From Salipaludibacillus daqingensis (lineage in GTDB: Bacteria; Bacillota; Bacilli; Bacillales; Salisediminibacteriaceae): 64,000 bases of DNA. Within the stretch, counting starts at the first letter, position 1. Each line of letters opens with the position of its first letter. A program made the translations under genes and the position numbers. This document shows positions 15,659 to 24,419 of this stretch, in pieces. The stretch lies in NCBI RefSeq assembly GCF_029891575.1, contig NZ_JARZHF010000010.1, positions 122,695 through 186,694 on the forward strand, in the 5' to 3' direction. Under the pieces are notes generated by a model. That model worked only from the letters and a program-made list of their open reading frames with translations. It searched no databases and was not told the DNA's origin.

Positions 15659-17425
15659 ATGGGAAAGTACCTTAAAAGACCGGCTAACTATGATAAGAAT
15701 CCAGTTGTAAACGTGAAAAATGAGAAGCGCAATGTTTTTCAGGGGTATCATCAAATATCCGCTATGTTGAAATCAGTATCTGATACAAAGGAAAAATGTA
15801 TGATTTGTGTAGAATGTTATCCCGGAGTAAGAGAAGAAGAAATTATCGAAGGGCTTTCAGAAGGTTTAAGTGATGTGAAGGTAATTAAAGCAGAGGACGT
15901 GATGGAATCTGCATCTGAAGTGACTTCTAAAATTCAAAGACATATGACGGAGGATCGAGTATTTGGTTTTGTCGCACCTCATAGAATGGAAGAGTTTGTT
16001 GATCAAAGCAAACTTAACCAAGTAAAACATGAGATTTCACAAATCAATGACGGCATTGTTCTAATTATAGGTGTAGGAGCAACAGTAATTGAGGAGAATC
16101 CAGATGTCCTTATTTATGCAGACCTTACTCGATGGGAAATTCAACAGCGTTTTGAAACAAAAGAATTCGGAAATTGGAAAGCGGATAATTTAGAAGAAGA
16201 GCCACTAAAAAAATTCAAAAGAGGCTATTTTTTCGAATGGCGAATGGCTGATCGAATAAAGCAAAAGATCTCAACAAAAGCAGATTACTTTTTGGATACA
16301 GAACGAGCAAATAAACCTGTCATGGTCGCTAAAGAAACGTATTTTATTGGTATCAACCAAGCAGTTAATCAGCCTTTTAGAGTAGTGCCGTATTTCAAGC
16401 CTGGAATATGGGGCGGACAATGGATAAGAGAAGTAGTGAAATTAGATGATGATGCGGTCAACTATGCATGGGCATTTGATTGTGTACCTGAGGAAAATAG
16501 TTTAAATCTAAAGTTTGGTGATGTCACTTTCACATTACCTTCGATCAATTTAGTCTATTTTAAACCGGTTGAATTGATGGGGCAAAAAGTTCATGCAAGG
16601 TTCGGAAAAAGCTTTCCGATTCGTTTTGACTTCTTAGATACGATGGAGGGACAAAACTTAAGTTTACAAGTTCACCCTTTGACCGAGTATATTCAGGATA
16701 ATTTCGGCATGGCTTATACACAGGATGAAAGCTATTACTATTTGGATTGCAGTGAGGACGCGACTATTTATCTCGGGTTAAAAGAAGGAGTAGATAAAGA
16801 GGAAATGGTTGCCGATTTGAAACGAGCGGAAAAAGGGGAAATTAGTTTTCCAGATGAAAAGTATATTAATCAATTCCCTGTCAAAAAGCATGATCATTTC
16901 TCCATTCCAGCAGGAACTATACACTGTTCAGCAACAAATAGCATGGTTCTTGAAATCAGTGCTACACCATATATTTTTACATTCAAACTATGGGATTGGG
17001 ATCGAGTAGATTTAGATGGTAAGCCTCGTCCTGTTCACATTGATCACGGAAAAGAAGTCATTCAATGGGACCGGACAACATCATGGGTGGAGAGTAATTT
17101 AATCAATCAAACAGAAACCATTAAGCAATCAAATGGATGGACAGAGGAAAAAACAGGGCTTCATGAACGTGAGTTTATAGAGACACGTCGTCATGTTGGA
17201 AATGCTCCTGTCACTCATGAAACGGGAGGCATCGTTAATGTATTGAATTTAGTAGATGGAGAAGAAGCAACGATAGAGAGCCCAACAGGTGAATTCGAAC
17301 CTTATGTTGTGCACTATGCGGAAACTTTTATTATCCCTGCAAACATTTCATCCTATACAATAAAACCATCAGGGCCAAGTAAAGGAAAAACGATAGCAAC
17401 AATAAAAGCCTATGTAAGAACATAA
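15659..17425 (+). CDS. Class I mannose-6-phosphate isomerase-like protein with extra N-terminal domain
   Basis: A 588-aa protein. The C-terminal part, about 245-588, is a cupin-type PMI: a PYFKPGIWGGQW strand, LSLQVHPL supplying a zinc-ligand His, and the SIPAGTIHC block with a second His. The N-terminal part of about 200 residues resembles nucleoside-kinase-like P-loop folds but shows no Walker A motif, so it is probably non-catalytic. PMIs interconvert mannose-6-P and fructose-6-P; with sugar kinase and cupin isomerases downstream it may act on another hexose phosphate. ATG 15659 follows AGGAGAGGG. First gene of the operon, 10 bases before the kinase gene. Confidence 0.82.
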   Translation: MGKYLKRPANYDKNPVVNVKNEKRNVFQGYHQISAMLKSVSDTKEKCMICVECYPGVREEEIIEGLSEGLSDVKVIKAEDVMESASEVTSKIQRHMTEDRVFGFVAPHRMEEFVDQSKLNQVKHEISQINDGIVLIIGVGATVIEENPDVLIYADLTRWEIQQRFETKEFGNWKADNLEEEPLKKFKRGYFFEWRMADRIKQKISTKADYFLDTERANKPVMVAKETYFIGINQAVNQPFRVVPYFKPGIWGGQWIREVVKLDDDAVNYAWAFDCVPEENSLNLKFGDVTFTLPSINLVYFKPVELMGQKVHARFGKSFPIRFDFLDTMEGQNLSLQVHPLTEYIQDNFGMAYTQDESYYYLDCSEDATIYLGLKEGVDKEEMVADLKRAEKGEISFPDEKYINQFPVKKHDHFSIPAGTIHCSATNSMVLEISATPYIFTFKLWDWDRVDLDGKPRPVHIDHGKEVIQWDRTTSWVESNLINQTETIKQSNGWTEEKTGLHEREFIETRRHVGNAPVTHETGGIVNVLNLVDGEEATIESPTGEFEPYVVHYAETFIIPANISSYTIKPSGPSKGKTIATIKAYVRT

Positions 17426-17435
17426 GGAGGGTTAT

Positions 17436-18380
17436 ATGCAAACACTTTCTGTGGACTTTGGAGGAACGTTAATTAAAGTAGGTTTGATAAGAAACGGAGA
17501 AGTAATAGACTTTCTTCATACAAAATCTTTATCAATAAATGGATTGATACCAAGGCTAGATGCAGTAATAGATCTCGTTGAGGTTTTGTTGAAACGAAAT
17601 CACTTAACAATCAAAGATATTTCTGGACTAGGAATTGCTATCCCTGGATTAGTCGACTCTGAAGAAAAAAAAGTGTTAGCAACAAATGCTAAATATAATG
17701 ACGCAACGACATTTTCTTTTAATCAATGGATAGAAAAAGAGTTTAATATCCCTTTTATAATCGAGAATGATGCAAGGGCTGCACTTGCTGGTGAGGTATT
17801 CCATGGCGTAGCACGAGGGGAGAAAGATGCAGTGATGATGATTTTTGGTACCGGGATTGGGACATCAGCAATGATTAACGGAGAGCTTTTGAGAGGGAAG
17901 CATTTTCAAGCTGGTGTTCTTGGTGGACACATCACAACAGATTACAGAGGGTACTTATGTACATGTGGAAACGTTGGCTGTGTGGAATCACAATCATCAA
18001 ATTGGGCGTTACCAATCGTTGCGAAAGAAAGAGAAGGATTCTCGAAAAGCATGCTTAATGAGTTGGATGTAGTCGATTATAAAAATATCGTCATGTCTGC
18101 TCAAAAAGGGGATACGTTTTGTAGCGACTTTCTGGAAGATTTAATCGAACAATGGGCAACTGGTATGACGAATCTTATACATGCTTATGATCCAAGTACG
18201 ATTATATTAAGCGGAGGTTTAATGAAATCTAGTGATTATTTGCTACCTAAGATGAAAGAAAGAGTTTTAAATAGAGCATGGACCCCTTGGGGAGAGCCGA
18301 AATTTTTAGTTGCAAAAAATCCTGATTATTCTGTTCTTCTTGGACTTTACGACCTTACGATCAACAGCATTAAAAACTAA
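17436..18380 (+). CDS. ROK-family sugar kinase
   Basis: A 314-aa predicted hexokinase. It has the N-terminal phosphate-binding VDFGGTLIKVGLI, the catalytic block IENDARAALAGE (Asp as general base), the glycine-rich FGTGIGTSAMI, and the zinc motif CTCGNVGCVE that marks ROK kinases. It probably phosphorylates the free hexose released by the locus's glycosidases, handing hexose-6-phosphate to the adjacent isomerases. No helix-turn-helix is present, so it is a kinase and not a ROK repressor. Ten bases separate it from the PMI-like gene. The exact sugar cannot be inferred. Confidence 0.9.
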   Translation: MQTLSVDFGGTLIKVGLIRNGEVIDFLHTKSLSINGLIPRLDAVIDLVEVLLKRNHLTIKDISGLGIAIPGLVDSEEKKVLATNAKYNDATTFSFNQWIEKEFNIPFIIENDARAALAGEVFHGVARGEKDAVMMIFGTGIGTSAMINGELLRGKHFQAGVLGGHITTDYRGYLCTCGNVGCVESQSSNWALPIVAKEREGFSKSMLNELDVVDYKNIVMSAQKGDTFCSDFLEDLIEQWATGMTNLIHAYDPSTIILSGGLMKSSDYLLPKMKERVLNRAWTPWGEPKFLVAKNPDYSVLLGLYDLTINSIKN

Positions 18381-18395
18381 GAGAGGAGCAATGTG

Positions 18396-19178
18396 ATGAA
18401 GAACTTTGATCCAAAAATCCAAATAACCCCAAATAACGATGAAATGTCGTTTTCATATGGACGCGGTGTTTTTGGTCCAATACCTGAAAGAAGACGTTTA
18501 GATGACATAAGAAAAAGTCTAAGGGAACCCAATTGTAAGGGTCCGGAAACGGTATACTCGATTGTGATGGATGTTGGAAAAGAAAAAGACAAGCAGGAAT
18601 TAGAAGAAAGAATGTTATTGTTTGGAGTTGTCACATATGCCAAAGGAAAACTAGGGGAAGAACCGATTCGAAGCCAAGGACATATTCATAAAGTCTCTTC
18701 ACATAGTGGTTGGTCACCTCCAGAGGTATATGAGATTTGGGAAGGAGAAGCCGTCATTTACATGCAAGAAACAGCGAAAGATAATCCAGGTCGTTGTTAT
18801 GCTGTCTATGCTTACCCAGGTGATGTCGTCATCGTTCCGCCAAATTGGGCTCATGCAACAATAAGCGCAAATCCCGAGGTACCTCTTACATTTGGAGCAT
18901 GGTGCGATAGAGAATATGGATTTGAATATGATGATGTTAGAGCACATCAAGGATTGGCGTGGTATCCAGTAGTAAAAGAGGATAAATCGTTAGAATGGAG
19001 ACATAATGACAGTTATGAATTCACGGAGCTTCTTCAGCAAAATGCTAGAGAATATAAAGAATTTAACATTAACAAAGGGCAACCGATTTATCTGCAATTT
19101 GAAAATGATCCGGAGAAATTTCAATTTGTCTCGAAGCCATTTTTAACGGAAAAAGAATGGAAGGCATTTCAACCATAA
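18396..19178 (+). CDS. Cupin-type glucose-6-phosphate isomerase-like protein, 260 aa
   Basis: Cupin-fold sugar-phosphate isomerase of the archaeal/cupin PGI family. Metal-site residues can be seen in SQGHIHK (two His), the Glu of PEVYEIWEGE, and NWAHATI (last His). An extra 60-residue N-terminal and C-terminal arm makes it longer than the usual 190 aa. Start at ATG 18396, nine bases after GAGAGGA; GTG 18393 is also in frame but too close. It lies directly between the ROK kinase and a second, shorter cupin PGI, a duplication suggesting two related substrates or an epimerase/isomerase pair. Confidence 0.8.
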   Translation: MKNFDPKIQITPNNDEMSFSYGRGVFGPIPERRRLDDIRKSLREPNCKGPETVYSIVMDVGKEKDKQELEERMLLFGVVTYAKGKLGEEPIRSQGHIHKVSSHSGWSPPEVYEIWEGEAVIYMQETAKDNPGRCYAVYAYPGDVVIVPPNWAHATISANPEVPLTFGAWCDREYGFEYDDVRAHQGLAWYPVVKEDKSLEWRHNDSYEFTELLQQNAREYKEFNINKGQPIYLQFENDPEKFQFVSKPFLTEKEWKAFQP

Positions 19179-19201
19179 ACTGTGATTAGGAGGAATGAAA
19201 G

Positions 19202-19756
19202 ATGATTATTAAAAATCCAAGCGTCGAATTTTCAAAACAAAATGGCATGTTAAAAGGAGAAAATGTTAGTAAATCTATTCGGAAATTAAAAGATATGGAT
19301 GGTTTTTATGAAGACGAGGAAGCTTTTCACGCGATGGATCCAGAAACTGTCCTCTATGAAGTAGAGGCTTATGCTCCCGTTGAATCAGGGACAGAAGGTG
19401 GTCTGTTCTTTGGGACAAGTTTTATCAATCCAGGTAAAGTTGGAAATGAATATTTCATGACAAAGGGTCACTTTCATGAAATTTTAAACCGTGCAGAATA
19501 CTACTGGGGTTTAGAAGGCGAAGGAGTTCTAGTATTTATGGATGAAGAAGGAAATAATAGTCTTCAACATGTATATCCTGGATCACTCCATTATGTCCCA
19601 GGAAAGATCGCTCATCGTCTTGTTAATACAGGTTCGACTAAATTAGCAGTGGGTGCGTGTTGGCCTGCTGATGCAGGGCATCAATACGGTCCAATTGCGG
19701 AAAAAGGATTCGGGGTAAGAGTCAAAGAAATAGGAGGTAAAATCTTAGCAGAGTAA
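19202..19756 (+). CDS. Cupin-type glucose-6-phosphate isomerase, 184 aa
   Basis: Predicted interconversion of glucose-6-phosphate and fructose-6-phosphate. Spacing of the metal ligands matches the cupin PGI family: His90 and His92 in TKGHFHE, Glu99 in RAEYYWGLEGEG, His138 in GKIAHRLVN. Length is normal for the family. An AGGAGG-like site (TTAGGAGGAATG) precedes the ATG. It follows the longer cupin protein by 23 bases. A bacterium normally has the unrelated classical PGI, so this one is probably dedicated to the sugar locus. Confidence 0.88.
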   Translation: MIIKNPSVEFSKQNGMLKGENVSKSIRKLKDMDGFYEDEEAFHAMDPETVLYEVEAYAPVESGTEGGLFFGTSFINPGKVGNEYFMTKGHFHEILNRAEYYWGLEGEGVLVFMDEEGNNSLQHVYPGSLHYVPGKIAHRLVNTGSTKLAVGACWPADAGHQYGPIAEKGFGVRVKEIGGKILAE

Positions 19757-19816
19757 CTTTTAACTTTAATAGATAAATGTCATAATGATATGTACAAAGA
19801 ATGGAGTGAAGATGGC

Positions 19817-20551
19817 ATGTCATTATTAAACCATAATAAAGGTGCTGTTCCGTTGTATCAGCAACTAAAGGAAATCATAAAAGAAAAGATTGATTCTGGT
19901 GTTTATGAGGTTGGCGACAAAATAAAAACAGAGAAAGAATTACAAGAGTTTTATAGCCTGAGTCGTATTACTGTTCGTCAAGCATTAAACGAGCTTGTAA
20001 GTGAAGGGTATTTGCATAGACAACGAGGAAAGGGAACAGTAGTCCTTGGACAACGTTTATTTCATGAACAAGTGTTAAAGGTAAGAAGTTTTACCGAAGA
20101 AATGAATGAACGAGGGTACAAAACTGGAACCTCTTATGTTGATGTGTCTATTGTGAAAGCAGAGAGAGAGGTTTCCTTAAACCTTGATATTAATGAAGGG
20201 ACAGATGTCATTAAGCTTGTTAGAGTAAGAACGGCGAATGGCATTCCGATCGTGGTTTTTGATACTTACTTATCACTTGAGACAGGTTTAAAAATAGAAG
20301 AACTAGAATCGATAGGATCATTATATGAATTCTTTTCAACGAAAGGAATTCACATAAAATACGTCGATGAATGTTTTGAGGTAGAAACGGCAGATAAAAG
20401 ACTAGCAGAGTACTTGGATGTCAAAACAAATTTCCCTTTAATGTTGCGTACAAGACAAACATATAGCACGGAGAACAAAATCATAGAGTATACAAAAGCC
20501 TATTATCACTCCAAGTTGTATAAATTTAATTTAAGGACAGAGGGGAAATAA
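19817..20551 (+). CDS. GntR-family regulator with UTRA sugar-binding domain
   Basis: A 244-aa repressor or activator of the HutC subfamily. The winged HTH spans about 8-70 (VPLYQQLKEIIKEKI, then KTEKELQEFYSLSRITVRQA, then RQRGKGTVV). The UTRA effector domain follows (SFTEEMNERGYKTGTS, VIKLVRVRTANGIPIVV). Start at ATG 19817 after GGAG; upstream ATG 19790 lacks a ribosome site. A weaker palindrome-like TCATAATGATATG lies just upstream at about 19778-19790, so it may regulate itself. The effector is expected to be a phosphorylated sugar of this pathway. Confidence 0.9.
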   Translation: MSLLNHNKGAVPLYQQLKEIIKEKIDSGVYEVGDKIKTEKELQEFYSLSRITVRQALNELVSEGYLHRQRGKGTVVLGQRLFHEQVLKVRSFTEEMNERGYKTGTSYVDVSIVKAEREVSLNLDINEGTDVIKLVRVRTANGIPIVVFDTYLSLETGLKIEELESIGSLYEFFSTKGIHIKYVDECFEVETADKRLAEYLDVKTNFPLMLRTRQTYSTENKIIEYTKAYYHSKLYKFNLRTEGK

Positions 20552-20569
20552 TCCCTTCTTAGCCTTAAA

Positions 20570-20587
20570 TGATATGACATTATATCA
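20570..20587 (+). promoter_or_regulatory. Operator-like palindrome upstream of the sugar porter
   Basis: TGATAT-GACATT-ATATCA: perfect six-base arms around a six-base centre, 25 bases before the MFS gene. Shares ACATTAT with the sites at 15621, 23456 and 32315. Confidence 0.7.
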
Positions 20588-20611
20588 ATAATATGAGAGG
20601 AGTTTGATTTT

Positions 20612-21994
20612 ATGAACAATAAAAACAGTTATCCCATTTTAATCGCAATGGTGGCATCTATTGGTGGAATTTTATTCGGTTATGATACGGCAGTTATAGC
20701 TGGTGCAATTGGTTCCCTACAAGTTTATTTTGATCTATCACCTGCTATGGTAGGATGGGCAGTTTCCAGTGCTCTTTTAGGTTGTTTGATTGCGGCACTA
20801 TTAGCAGCAAAAGTAGCAGATAATTTTGGCCGGAAAAAAACGTTAATGATTGCTGGTGTATTATTCGGAGTATCTGCAATCCTGTCTGCAATCCCACCTA
20901 ACTTTGCTTTTTTTATTCTTGCAAGAATGATTGGTGGTATTGGTATTGGACTCGCATCGATTGTTGTTCCAATGTATATATCCGAAATTTCACCAAAGAA
21001 AAATAGAGGTGTTTTAACAAGTTTTTATCAAGTTGCGATTACTCTAGGAATTTTGATAATTTACTTTGTAAACTTTAGGGTATCCGAGAGTGGTAATGCA
21101 GCTTGGAATGTGGAAATGGGTTGGAGAATTATGCTAGGTTCAGAAGTGATACCAGCCATAATATTTATCGTGTTATTGTTTTTTATTCCAGAGACACCTA
21201 GATGGTTAGTTTTGAATGGTGACTTGCTTCGAGGACAGGAAGTATTGAAGAAAATAGGTTCTACTGAAAGTGAAAGTAAAGAAAAAGTAAAAGAAATTCA
21301 ATCGACTATACAATTAGACAAAGAAAATAAAAAGTACAAGCTATTCAGTAAAACGTGGAAACCGGCACTTTTCGTTGGGGTAGGATTAGCCATCCTTCAG
21401 CAAGCAAGTGGTATTAATGTTATTATGTATTATGCAACAGAGATATTTAATGAATTTCAAATTGGTGGTACTGAAAATGCAGGATTTTACCAAAGTGTAC
21501 TAATTGGTTTAGTTAATTTTCTAGCAACATTCATAGCAATTATTTTTATTGATAGAGTGGGGAGAAAACCTATTCTAATCTTTGGTTCAATTGGCATGGC
21601 TATCAGTATGAGTGCTGTAGGTCTTATGATTTATATGCAAATAATAAACTTCTTTATTCTTATTTTAGTGTTTATGTATATAATCTTTTTTGCTTTTTCT
21701 TGGGGACCGATCGCTTGGATCCTTATTTCAGAAATATTCCCTAATAAATTAAGAGCGAAGGTAATGAGTATATCAGTATTTGTATTGTGGTTCTCAAATA
21801 TCGTTGTTGCACAAACATTCCCAATGATTAATGATAATGCGACATTACAATCAGTCTTTAATGGGGCATTTCCTTTCCTTGTTTATGGACTCTTTTGTTT
21901 AATCGCTATTCCATTTTCTATTTACTATGTTCCAGAAACTAAAAATAAATCTCTTGAAGAAATTGAAGAACAATGGAAAACGCAAACAACATAA
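20612..21994 (+). CDS. MFS sugar porter (XylE/AraE/IolT-like)
   Basis: A 460-aa, 12-helix proton-coupled sugar importer. Signatures of the sugar-porter family are FGYDTAVIAGA in helix 1, DNFGRKKT between helices 2 and 3, PMYISEISPKKNRG, FIPETPRWL, the central QQASGINVIMYYA (sugar-binding Gln-Gln), DRVGRKP, and the C-terminal PETKNKSLEEIE. The substrate would be a monosaccharide. The gene has its own operator-like site and terminator. The locus thus has three import routes: GPH, MFS and ABC. Confidence 0.92.
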   Translation: MNNKNSYPILIAMVASIGGILFGYDTAVIAGAIGSLQVYFDLSPAMVGWAVSSALLGCLIAALLAAKVADNFGRKKTLMIAGVLFGVSAILSAIPPNFAFFILARMIGGIGIGLASIVVPMYISEISPKKNRGVLTSFYQVAITLGILIIYFVNFRVSESGNAAWNVEMGWRIMLGSEVIPAIIFIVLLFFIPETPRWLVLNGDLLRGQEVLKKIGSTESESKEKVKEIQSTIQLDKENKKYKLFSKTWKPALFVGVGLAILQQASGINVIMYYATEIFNEFQIGGTENAGFYQSVLIGLVNFLATFIAIIFIDRVGRKPILIFGSIGMAISMSAVGLMIYMQIINFFILILVFMYIIFFAFSWGPIAWILISEIFPNKLRAKVMSISVFVLWFSNIVVAQTFPMINDNATLQSVFNGAFPFLVYGLFCLIAIPFSIYYVPETKNKSLEEIEEQWKTQTT

Positions 21995-22001
21995 GATAAT
22001 T

Positions 22002-22036
22002 AAAACGGTCTAATTTAGATATTAGACCGTTTTTTA
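22002..22036 (+). terminator. Rho-independent terminator
   Basis: AAAACGGTCTAA pairs perfectly with TTAGACCGTTTT around TTTAGATA, with a T-run. It closes the regulator/porter section. Confidence 0.9.
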
Positions 22037-22162
22037 CCAACTAAGTTCGTGAATAAATCTCAACCCTTAATTTTTTATAATCGATACCATAAGATAATGC
22101 ATGTTAAGTTTTCTATATTTTCTGTATATTTTAAGAGAAAGATAATATAAAGGAGGATTCAA

Positions 22163-23446
22163 ATGAAAAACAAAGTGATTGTTGCCCTAATTTTATTTTT
22201 GATGTTAGTTGTAACCGCTTGCAGTCAAGGAGATAGTAATGATACGGAAGCAGCTCAAGAAGAGCATGAATTAACATTCCACACTCACTACGTAGGTAAC
22301 GAAGGTCGTGCAGAGACAATTCAAGCAATTGTTGATGAGTTTAATGAAGAGCATGAAGGACGAGCAAAAGTTGTCATTGATGCTACGCCAGATCCACAGA
22401 CAATGTACGATAAGAACCGTACAAGTTTAGCAACGGATACGGTAGCAGATATTTTCTATTTCCAGCATAACCCAGTAGATGCTGATCGATATTATGGGTC
22501 AGACAAATTAATCGATTTATCACCACATCTAGATGATGGTTGGGGAGATTCTTTTTCTCCTGAAGGTCTTGATCATGGAAGGTATGAGGATCAAATTATG
22601 GCTGTTCCGTTTGAGTCGATGATGGTTCCAATTTATTATAATACAGAATTATTTGCTGATGCAGGAATTGATGAATTCCCTACGACTTGGGACGAATTCT
22701 TCGATGCGGCGGATAAATTAATGGAGAACGGTATTACTCCCATTGCTACAGGTACTGGAGAAAATGCATGGTCTACTCAACTGATGTACTCCTATATTGT
22801 ATCGAGTATTGCTGGGGAGGACTTATGGGAGCTTGAATTAGATGATGAAGCATTTCTTGAGGGAGCAAGAATTCTAGATAGAATGTTTGAGTATTCGCCT
22901 TCTGATGCTGTTGGTTTAACTTATTCATCCTATGCTAGTTATTTTATTAATGAAAATGCAGCGATGATTGTTAATGGTCCATGGATGATTAGTCAGTTTT
23001 ATGAGCAAGGTGGAGATGAATTTGCAGAAAAGGTTGGCGTCGGAACAATGCCTGCATATGAAGGTGGAAAAGGAGAACAAGGCGCAGTTATTGCAGGTGT
23101 TAACTTCGTATTAACTGGTAAAAAGCATGAAGATCCGCTAAAAGAAGAAATGGCTGTTGAATTTATGAAATATTTGACTCACACGGATAATGCTAAGAGA
23201 TTATTCTTAGATAGTGGAGCTTTAATGGAAGCAGCAAATTTTGAAATAAATGAAGATGACGATGCAGACCGAATTTCTATTGATATTTTGGAAAATCTTC
23301 AAGCGGCACCATATGAATTTAAGCACTTAATTAACGCAAAAAGTACAGCTGTAGCAAACGAGTTTCCATCTGCTGTATCAGCACTAGCGTTAGGTGAAGT
23401 AACTCCAGAGGAATTTGTAGAACAAATGGCCGGTGTGGAAGAATAA
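22163..23446 (+). CDS. ABC sugar-binding lipoprotein (family 1)
   Basis: A 427-aa extracellular solute-binding protein. The signal peptide with lipobox VTAC places the lipidated Cys near residue 20, followed by an acidic linker. The mature part has ELTFHTHYVGNEGRA, MAVPFESMMVPIYYN, and FPTTWDEFFDAADKL, all typical of oligosaccharide-binding proteins. The acidic surface matches the organism. The operon continues with two permeases; no ATPase is encoded nearby, so a shared MsmK-type ATPase elsewhere is expected. Confidence 0.92.
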   Translation: MKNKVIVALILFLMLVVTACSQGDSNDTEAAQEEHELTFHTHYVGNEGRAETIQAIVDEFNEEHEGRAKVVIDATPDPQTMYDKNRTSLATDTVADIFYFQHNPVDADRYYGSDKLIDLSPHLDDGWGDSFSPEGLDHGRYEDQIMAVPFESMMVPIYYNTELFADAGIDEFPTTWDEFFDAADKLMENGITPIATGTGENAWSTQLMYSYIVSSIAGEDLWELELDDEAFLEGARILDRMFEYSPSDAVGLTYSSYASYFINENAAMIVNGPWMISQFYEQGGDEFAEKVGVGTMPAYEGGKGEQGAVIAGVNFVLTGKKHEDPLKEEMAVEFMKYLTHTDNAKRLFLDSGALMEAANFEINEDDDADRISIDILENLQAAPYEFKHLINAKSTAVANEFPSAVSALALGEVTPEEFVEQMAGVEE

Positions 23447-23455
23447 AAAAATTTA

Positions 23456-23473
23456 AGATATAACATTATATCA
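23456..23473 (+). promoter_or_regulatory. Operator-like palindrome between binding protein and permeases
   Basis: AGATAT-AACATT-ATATCA, nearly the same as the site at 20570. A position inside the operon could give internal control of the permease genes. Confidence 0.55.
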
Positions 23474-23479
23474 TTCTAT

Positions 23480-23513
23480 CATAATGGTTCGATCATATGG
23501 TTGAACCATTATG
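23480..23513 (+). other. Intergenic stem-loop in the ABC operon
   Basis: CATAATGGTTC pairs perfectly with GAACCATTATG around 12 bases and has no T-run. Such hairpins after binding-protein genes often stabilise the upstream mRNA so that binding protein outnumbers permease. Confidence 0.6.
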
Positions 23514-23537
23514 GTATATAAATGTGAGGTGGTACGG

Positions 23538-24401
23538 ATGAAAAATAAAAAGAAGTTAGGCGTTTTTCTTTTTATCCTGCCTGCAGTCATTGTCTTCGCC
23601 ATTTACTTTGTTTATCCCATCGGATTTTTACTTTTTACAAGTTTTATGACATGGGATGGTATTGGGTCAATGTCGTTTGCAGGATTAGATAACTATGAGA
23701 AGTTAATCGATGATCACGTTTTTCATAAATCTTTGATGAATACATTAATTTGGGGAGCATCGGCTGTGTTTATTCACATCCCGCTTGCATTACTATTAGC
23801 CATTATCCTTTCCTATAAAGTACCAGGGTGGAAGTTTTTTAGAACAGTTTTCTTCTTTCCGAACTTAATATCTACTCTCGCTTTATCGATGATGTGGTTA
23901 TTTATCTATAACGGTCAATTTGGATTGTTGAATGCAGGACTTGAAGCAGTTGGACTTGGGTTTTTACAGAGAAACTGGTTGGGAGAAATGAGTACAGCAT
24001 TTCCAGCTTTGATTGCACATTGGATATTCTATGTAGGAATATTTATGGTCATTTTCATGGCGTTTATTGCAACGATCGATAAATCTATTTACGAAGCGGC
24101 TGAAATTGATGGCGCCAATATCTTTCAAAGAGAGTTATTGATTACTATTCCATTGTTAAAACCAGGTATTGCCGCAGGGGTTTTATTAGCAATCACTAAT
24201 ACGTTGAAGAACTTTGAAGCACCTTTTGTCATGACCAATGGTGGTCCGGTAAATGAAACGATGGTCATGGCCTTGCATATTTATCGTCAAATGGTCAATT
24301 TTGATTACGGTTATGCCAATACATTAGCCGTGATGCTCATTTTGGCTGGAGGGTTTATGATCTTGGTTGTTCAGCTTGTTTTTAGAGAGAAAAATGCGTA
24401 G
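23538..24401 (+). CDS. Sugar ABC transporter permease, MalF-like
   Basis: A 287-aa permease with six membrane helices. The ATPase-contact EAA loop reads EAAEIDGANIFQRELLITIPLLKPG near residue 195. The start of helix 1 (FLFILPAVIVFAIYFVYPIG) is typical. ATG 23538 follows GAGGTGG. It pairs with the next gene to form the channel for the binding protein at 22163. Confidence 0.92.
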   Translation: MKNKKKLGVFLFILPAVIVFAIYFVYPIGFLLFTSFMTWDGIGSMSFAGLDNYEKLIDDHVFHKSLMNTLIWGASAVFIHIPLALLLAIILSYKVPGWKFFRTVFFFPNLISTLALSMMWLFIYNGQFGLLNAGLEAVGLGFLQRNWLGEMSTAFPALIAHWIFYVGIFMVIFMAFIATIDKSIYEAAEIDGANIFQRELLITIPLLKPGIAAGVLLAITNTLKNFEAPFVMTNGGPVNETMVMALHIYRQMVNFDYGYANTLAVMLILAGGFMILVVQLVFREKNA

Positions 24402-24419
24402 GTCAGGAGGTGCATGATA

